Shown: positions 60,107 to 64,000 of the stretch, one piece after another
How positions within the stretch are numbered: position 1 is the first letter of the stretch
Layout: each line of letters begins with the position of its first letter
NCBI GenBank assembly: GCA_020634395.1
Contig: JACKBU010000009.1
Coordinates: forward strand, 77,003 to 141,002
Source of the DNA: Ardenticatenaceae bacterium
Lineage (GTDB): Bacteria; Chloroflexota; Anaerolineae; Promineifilales; Promineifilaceae
Reading direction: 5' to 3'
Length of the DNA stretch: 64,000 bases
Notes under the pieces: generated by a model
Database searches by the model: none
Seen by the model: the letters and a program-made list of their open reading frames with translations, nothing else
What the model was told of the DNA's origin: nothing
Made by a program: the position numbers and the translations under genes

Positions 60107-61147
60107 TTAGGCCATCACCTCCCTGTTTAACGGCCGTACCCCATCACAAGAATGCCGGATCACCAGTTCGGTGGGCAAAATGATGCGGCGCGGCGGTTCG
60201 GCTCCGTGAGCCAAAATGTCCAATAAGGTTTCAACGGCCGTATAACCGGCCCGTTTGATGGGTTGTCTGATAGTCGTAAGGGGGGGAATAGTCTGCGCCG
60301 CAGGCGGCAAATCGTCATAACCGATCAGCGCAATGTCTTTTGGCACCCGCAGGCCGGCTTCTGCAACAGCGCGTATGGCGCCCTGTGCCATCGTATCGGA
60401 GGCCACAAAGACGGCTTCTGGCTGTTGTGGCAGCAGGCGCTGCATGGCCGTGTAGCCGCTGATCTCGGTGAAGTCGCCGACAGCAATTAAAGCGTCTTCG
60501 GGCAGTTGGTCCCGATCTCGCAGGGCCTGCAGATAGCCCTGCTGGCGTTGTACGGCCGCCAGGTTGTTCAGCGGCCCGGTGATCGTAGCAATTCGCCTGT
60601 AGCCCAAACCAAGCAGATAGGTAACGGCCGTATAAGCGCCCGACTGGTTGTCAGAATCCACATAACTGACCTGATCGTTGTCGTGTTGGCCCAGCAATAC
60701 GAAAGGAATGCCTGACTCTAGAAGCTGGTATACAGACTGGTTATCGCGCTGTGTGGCCGTAATGATCACCCCATCCAATAACTGCTGGCTTAGAATATGG
60801 GAAACGGTGCGTGATTCATCTTCAATGGTATGGAAAAGCACGAGGGACAAAACATAATCGTAACGCATACAGGCGGCAGCCACTCCCTGGATAACATATG
60901 AAAAAAAAGGGTCGGCGCATACCGAAGCAGCCGACTTTGGAATAATAAGACCCAGGACCTGTGACTTTCCGCGGGCCAGAGACCGGGCAGCCGGGTTTGG
61001 CTGATACCCCGTTTCCCGCACGGCCTGCAGCACTCGTTCACGCACATCGTCGCTCACGTTGGGATACTGGTTAATGACGCGCGAAACGGTTGAGGGTGAT
61101 ACCTGCGCTATTTCACTGACTTGTTTTAAGGTTACCCTCCCGTTCAT
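60107..61147 (-). CDS. LacI family repressor of the beta-glucan locus
   Basis: 346-residue LacI/GalR regulator. The HTH VTLKQVSEIAQVSPSTVSRVIN is at residues 4-25, the hinge YQPNPAARSLARG at about 55-68, and the periplasmic-binding-protein-like effector domain follows (LGLIIPKS... to IRQPIKRAGYTAV). The ATG at 61147 has a GAAAGAG upstream. It is the first gene of the locus, 91 bases ahead of the binding-protein gene. Operators lie upstream and near the next gene. It should be released by an imported beta-gluco-oligosaccharide. Confidence 0.93.
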   Translation of the reverse strand: MNGRVTLKQVSEIAQVSPSTVSRVINQYPNVSDDVRERVLQAVRETGYQPNPAARSLARGKSQVLGLIIPKSAASVCADPFFSYVIQGVAAACMRYDYVLSLVLFHTIEDESRTVSHILSQQLLDGVIITATQRDNQSVYQLLESGIPFVLLGQHDNDQVSYVDSDNQSGAYTAVTYLLGLGYRRIATITGPLNNLAAVQRQQGYLQALRDRDQLPEDALIAVGDFTEISGYTAMQRLLPQQPEAVFVASDTMAQGAIRAVAEAGLRVPKDIALIGYDDLPPAAQTIPPLTTIRQPIKRAGYTAVETLLDILAHGAEPPRRIILPTELVIRHSCDGVRPLNREVMA

Positions 61148-61172
61148 TTCACTCTCTTTCCTCTCCTCGTAA

Positions 61173-61226
61173 GAAAACGCTTTCACGAAAAAGCGCTTTT
61201 ACCTAGCATTTCTTGAAAGCGTTTTC
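61173..61226. promoter_or_regulatory. Three LacI-type operators in tandem
   Basis: Three 12-bp palindromes: GAAAACGCTTTC (61173-61184), AAAAGCGCTTTT (61189-61200) and GAAAGCGTTTTC (61215-61226). All share the AANCGNTT-type core with central CG. The last lies just downstream of the -10 element of the promoter at 61230-61258, where a bound repressor would block transcription. Confidence 0.8.
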
Positions 61227-61229
61227 ATT

Positions 61230-61258
61230 ATCTTATCATCGGCTTCTCATTTTGTCAA
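61230..61258 (-). promoter_or_regulatory. Sigma70-like promoter for the LacI gene and locus
   Basis: On the minus strand: TTGACA (61258-61253), 17-base spacer, TAAGAT (61235-61230). It faces the LacI gene and overlaps the operator cluster, so the repressor should be autoregulated. Confidence 0.7.
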
Positions 61259-61406
61259 CCTGTTTTTTTCGTTTGCTTGTGGACACTTGGGCAAATTGCC
61301 CAAAATTGGACTATGTCCGTTGTGTATCAAGACCGACCGGGCCGAATTTCTCGTCTGCTGTTTAGTAGCATCTGAAAAGGATTTCAGGATACAATAAGAT
61401 GTGGAC

Positions 61407-61422
61407 ACGGTTACGAAACCGT
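61407..61422. promoter_or_regulatory. Possible operator upstream of the second LacI gene
   Basis: ACGGTTACGAAACCGT is an inverted repeat (6-bp arms, 4-base spacer) 14 bases before the ATG at 61436. Its sequence differs from the operators at 61173-61226, so it may be the site of the second regulator. Confidence 0.5.
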
Positions 61423-61435
61423 AGGGATAAGATTT

Positions 61436-62461
61436 ATGGCGACAGATATGCACAAGAAAGTGACGATTACCGACATTGCGGAACGGGCTCGTGTCTCTCC
61501 GAGCACGGTTTCACGCGTTTTGCGCGGTTCAGCCGAGGTGGCTGATTCAAAACGAGAAGCGGTGATGCAAGCGGTAGAGGATCTACAGTACCGCCCTAAC
61601 ATTTTTGCCCAAAGCCTGGCCAGCGGGCAGTCGATGACCATTGGTGTACTGACGCAAAATTTTGGCAGTCCTTTTTACGATGGGATTTTGCAGGGAATAT
61701 TACTGGGGCTGGATAAGAGCGATTATTGGCCGATGTTTGCCGACGGCCGTTGGCAGCCCACCGTCGAACTCCATGCCCTCCATTCCCTGTTAGATCGACG
61801 AGTAGATGGCCTGATCATCATTGGCGGCCAGCTTTCTGAAGAAGACCTGCAATCTGTAGCTGCCGATACGCCCCTGATTATCGTCGCGCGCAGTACGCCT
61901 GCTCTCCCGGAAAGCTGCATTTATGTCGACAATTTCATGGGTGGGTATCAGGCCACAAAGTACCTGATTGAGATGGGTCATCGTGACATCGTCCACATCA
62001 CCGCCCCCACGATCAATCAGATCGCCATCGATGATGTCTATCAACGGTACTTGGGCTACCAACAGGCCATTCTAGATGCTGGTTGGCAGGTTGATCCTCG
62101 CCTGGTAGTTGAGGGTAGTTTGCAGCAGCAGTCGGGTGTTCTGGCTGTGGAGATGTTGTTGGCGCGTGGACGGCCGTTTAGCGCCATTTTCGCCGCCAAC
62201 GATCAGATGGCTTTTGGCGCGCGCCTGGCCCTTTTTCGGCGCAATATCCGCGTGCCGCAAGACGTTTCTCTCGTCGGTTTCGACGATGAACAGTTTGCTC
62301 CCTACATGGTTCCTCCCCTCACCACCGTGCGCCAGCCTGCCGTCGAAATTGGACAGGTTGCGGCCAGCACCATGCTGGATCTTCTCGACGGCAAAAAGTC
62401 GCAGCCGCGCGTTTTCCAGCCGGAACTGATCGTGCGTGAATCCGTGACGCGCCGCAGCTAA
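61436..62461 (+). CDS. LacI family transcriptional regulator
   Basis: 341 residues. The HTH VTITDIAERARVSPSTVSRVL spans about 9-29, the hinge YRPNIFAQSLASG follows near 53, and the effector domain has IGVLTQNFGSPFYDGILQGI, ANDQMAFGARLALF and GFDDEQFAPYMVPPLTTVRQP. It is divergent from the first LacI gene and shares its intergenic region but has a different recognition helix neighbourhood. AGGGATAAG precedes the ATG. Its targets may lie outside the window. Confidence 0.92.
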   Translation: MATDMHKKVTITDIAERARVSPSTVSRVLRGSAEVADSKREAVMQAVEDLQYRPNIFAQSLASGQSMTIGVLTQNFGSPFYDGILQGILLGLDKSDYWPMFADGRWQPTVELHALHSLLDRRVDGLIIIGGQLSEEDLQSVAADTPLIIVARSTPALPESCIYVDNFMGGYQATKYLIEMGHRDIVHITAPTINQIAIDDVYQRYLGYQQAILDAGWQVDPRLVVEGSLQQQSGVLAVEMLLARGRPFSAIFAANDQMAFGARLALFRRNIRVPQDVSLVGFDDEQFAPYMVPPLTTVRQPAVEIGQVAASTMLDLLDGKKSQPRVFQPELIVRESVTRRS

Positions 62462-62490
62462 AAGCCAGAGTGCCGGGCAGGCCGCCTTCT

Positions 62491-62606
62491 TAAGTAATCA
62501 GTAGAAAGTTTTCGGAAGACCTGAAGGGTTTGAAACCTAGGATACCCGGCTAAACTGATGCAAAACCCTTCGGGTCTAATTCCCAAATCCTTTTGCGGTT
62601 TACTTA
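62491..62606. repeat. 116-bp MITE-like repeat, copy 2
   Basis: Same unit as 40046-40161, starting TAAGTAATCAGTAGAAAG and ending TTTTGCGGTTTACTTA, same orientation and identical length, differing at about 11 positions. It lies in the spacer between the second LacI gene and the YceI-like gene. No ORF. Confidence 0.8.
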
Positions 62607-62730
62607 ATAAGCCTGAACAAATTCTCAGAAAAAGATCCAAATCGACATTTTTCCCGTATACAAGAAGGGTTGTATTTGACAAACGGCCGTTCCCTATACG
62701 GCCGTCTTAAACCAATTCTTTGGAGGAACT

Positions 62731-63585
62731 ATGAAGAAACCGATTGCCTACTTGTTGATCCTGGCTTTAACGGCCGTGTTCATTTCTGCCTGCGGTGTGC
62801 TGCAAGAACCAGCCCAGCCCAGCGCCACCCTGGAAGCTATTCCCCTGGAACCAACGACCGTCGCCCCGGTCGAATCGCCAACGGCCGATGCCCCTCCGGT
62901 TGAGACCGCTTATCCGGCTGGTGGAGCCGAAACCGCTCCGCCCACCGCTTCATCCGATGCGGCATATCCGGCTGGTGAAACGGTTCTGCCGGAGCCGACT
63001 GATCCCCCCAGCGCCTATCCTGGCGCGCAGCCAGAGGCGCAGACAAGCGGTCCCCGGCTGTTTACCATCAGCCCGGACGATTCCGAGGTGAACTTTACTT
63101 TGGATGAGGATTTGCGCGGGCTGCGCAACACAGTGGTGGGCACCACCAATCAGGTCGCTGGCGAAGTTGCCATCGATCTGAACGATCTAAGCACGGCCCA
63201 GGTTGGTGTGCTGCAAATCAATGCGCGCACCCTGGCTACAGACAACAATTTCCGCAATCGTGCCATCCAAAACGAAATTCTGGAAACGGGCACCTATGAA
63301 TTTATCACCTTTACGCCGACGGCCGTTAACGGCCTGCCGGCCAGCGCCGCCGTCGGCGAAGAAGTCTCTTTCACCATCGACGGAGATTTGACCATTCGCG
63401 ACGTCACCCAGCCGGTGACGTTTGCTGTAACGGCCACGGCCGTTTCCGATTCGCAGATCACCGGCACGGCAACGGCCGTGGTCTCCCGCACCGACTACAA
63501 CCTGAACATCCCGCAAGTCCCCAATGTTGCCAACGTAGAAGACGAAGTAGAACTAACCATCAACTTCGTTGCCAACGCTTCCTAA
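62731..63585 (+). CDS. YceI-family lipoprotein
   Basis: 284 residues. Signal peptide with lipobox ISAC (Cys21), a Pro/Ala/Thr-rich linker with repeated AYPAGGAET/AYPAGETV phrases to about 105, then the YceI lipid-binding beta-barrel: FTISPDDSEVNFTLDEDL, NNFRNRAIQNEILETGTYEFITFTPT and the SRTDYNLNIPQVPNV strand. YceI proteins bind polyisoprenoid lipids in the periplasm; here it is anchored on the outer face. TGGAGG precedes the ATG. Confidence 0.9.
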   Translation: MKKPIAYLLILALTAVFISACGVLQEPAQPSATLEAIPLEPTTVAPVESPTADAPPVETAYPAGGAETAPPTASSDAAYPAGETVLPEPTDPPSAYPGAQPEAQTSGPRLFTISPDDSEVNFTLDEDLRGLRNTVVGTTNQVAGEVAIDLNDLSTAQVGVLQINARTLATDNNFRNRAIQNEILETGTYEFITFTPTAVNGLPASAAVGEEVSFTIDGDLTIRDVTQPVTFAVTATAVSDSQITGTATAVVSRTDYNLNIPQVPNVANVEDEVELTINFVANAS

Positions 63586-63588
63586 AAC

Positions 63589-63628
63589 AAAAAAGCCGGA
63601 CCTCGTGCGCACGAGGTCCGGCTTTTTT
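63589..63628. terminator. Bidirectional Rho-independent terminator
   Basis: A fully palindromic 40-base hairpin: AAAAAAGCCGGACCTCGTGC and its complement, with T-runs on both strands. It separates the YceI gene (plus) from the zinc-ribbon gene (minus), and works for both. Confidence 0.9.
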
Positions 63629-63646
63629 TACATTTCCCACGCAATT

Positions 63647-63847
63647 CTAGTCGTTCGACTCAGCCGGCGTCGGCTTGGGCACAAACCGCTTCATCTGGCT
63701 AATCGAAACTTTATTCATTTTACGGCAGCTGGGGCACTCAACAGCATGATATTTTTGCCGTGCCTCGGCTGCATCGGCCACAGCCTGAGCCACGTATTCC
63801 CGGCTCAACGTAAACGAGTGACGGCAGTAAGAACAGGTGATATTCAT
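63647..63847 (-). CDS. Small zinc-ribbon protein
   Basis: 66 residues with two CxxC pairs, CSYC near the start and CPSC in AVECPSCRKMNK, giving a single zinc ribbon. A helix of about 20 residues (REYVAQAVADAAEARQKYH) lies between them. The tail FVPKPTPAESND is basic then acidic. AGGAGAA precedes the ATG on the minus strand. The function (DNA/RNA-binding or protein-contact) is unknown. Confidence 0.75.
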   Translation of the reverse strand: MNITCSYCRHSFTLSREYVAQAVADAAEARQKYHAVECPSCRKMNKVSISQMKRFVPKPTPAESND

Positions 63848-64000
63848 TAGATTTTCTCCTGGTGGTTGTCACCGCCCACGGATTTGAATTGTCAGTTTGG
63901 CCGGTTTCGCTGCACCACTGGCGAAACACATATTCAACTTCGTGAGCCATCACAAATGTTGTTATACGACCTCATTTTAATGGATTGCCAAGGGGAATTC
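63848..64000. other. Window end, nothing recognised
   Basis: About 150 bases upstream of the zinc-ribbon gene with no clear ORF; its promoter may be here. Confidence 0.5.

Larger units (their letters stand above)
1..64000. repeat. Highly iterated palindrome ACGGCCGT dispersed over the window
   Basis: The 8-bp palindrome ACGGCCGT occurs throughout, for example at 122-129, 158-165 and 661-668. Reading by eye I found about 14 exact copies in 1-6100 and about 24 in 12700-18800. For a sequence of roughly 60% GC, base composition alone predicts about two copies in the whole 64 kb. Copies lie in genes of both strands, in all three reading frames (encoding TAV, NGR/DGR or RP[L/F/Y]) and in spacers. 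Flanking bases vary, so the octamer itself is the unit. The pattern resembles HIP1 (GCGATCGC) of cyanobacteria. Its function is unknown. Confidence 0.9.

Overview
The window looks like a chromosomal segment of a filamentous or heterotrophic Chloroflexota bacterium (Anaerolineae-like). This is inferred from GC-rich coding with many lipoproteins carrying Thr/Pro/Glu/Ala-rich linkers, a Pkn-type kinase fused to FHA and extracellular modules, binding-protein-dependent sugar uptake under LacI regulators, and short inverted repeats between genes. No rRNA, tRNA, CRISPR array, phage module or transposase gene was seen. The most striking base-level feature is the perfect octamer palindrome ACGGCCGT. 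It recurs every few hundred bases in genes of both strands, in all reading frames and in spacers, like the HIP1 palindrome of cyanobacteria.

Region 1 (0-5.9 kb) holds an HtrA-type lipoprotein protease, galE and a CoA-ester block (thioesterase, enoyl-CoA hydratase, SDR, ACAD10/11-type acyl-CoA dehydrogenase). Region 2 (5.9-9.7 kb) holds a frameshifted LamG-like surface protein and a nucleotidyltransferase/glycosyltransferase pair. Region 3 (9.7-14.3 kb) holds a stand-alone ACAD10/11-type kinase, a K+ channel, a second SDR, a DUF433 antitoxin with what may be the tail of its lost toxin, an inverted-repeat element and a ThDP enzyme resembling 2-hydroxyacyl-CoA lyase. Region 4 (14.3-19.6 kb) holds small enzymes (GrpB, GNAT, DinB, ComB, two metallo-beta-lactamase-fold hydrolases) and a thioesterase. 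Region 5 (19.6-26.7 kb) returns to acyl-CoA metabolism with an acyl-CoA synthetase, a family III CoA transferase, an AidB-like dehydrogenase and a MaoC hydratase, plus a MazG pyrophosphohydrolase and a response regulator.

Region 6 (26.7-41.2 kb) is mixed housekeeping and accessory: a SanA-like protein, a DICT-like sensor, an SRPBCC/CrtI-like pair, an HD phosphohydrolase, a GNAT, a 1081-residue transmembrane Ser/Thr kinase, threonine aldolase, rdgB, DUF177-obg-nadD, and a MerR regulator with a textbook 19-bp-spacer promoter.

Region 7 (41.5-61.4 kb, minus strand) is a coherent beta-glucan utilisation locus. It contains a LacI repressor, a sugar-binding lipoprotein, two permeases, a 1439-residue modular GH16, a DUF1269 protein, a GH16 lipoprotein, a 1160-residue cytosolic protein that may be a beta-1,3-glucan phosphorylase, and two GH3 enzymes. 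Three LacI-type palindromes sit next to a good promoter upstream of the repressor, and a fourth precedes the binding-protein gene. The reading is that surface GH16 enzymes cut laminarin-like glucan, the ABC system imports oligomers (its ATPase is not in the window), and GH3 plus the large protein finish the job. The window ends with a second LacI regulator, a copy of a 116-bp MITE-like repeat, a YceI lipoprotein and a zinc-ribbon protein.
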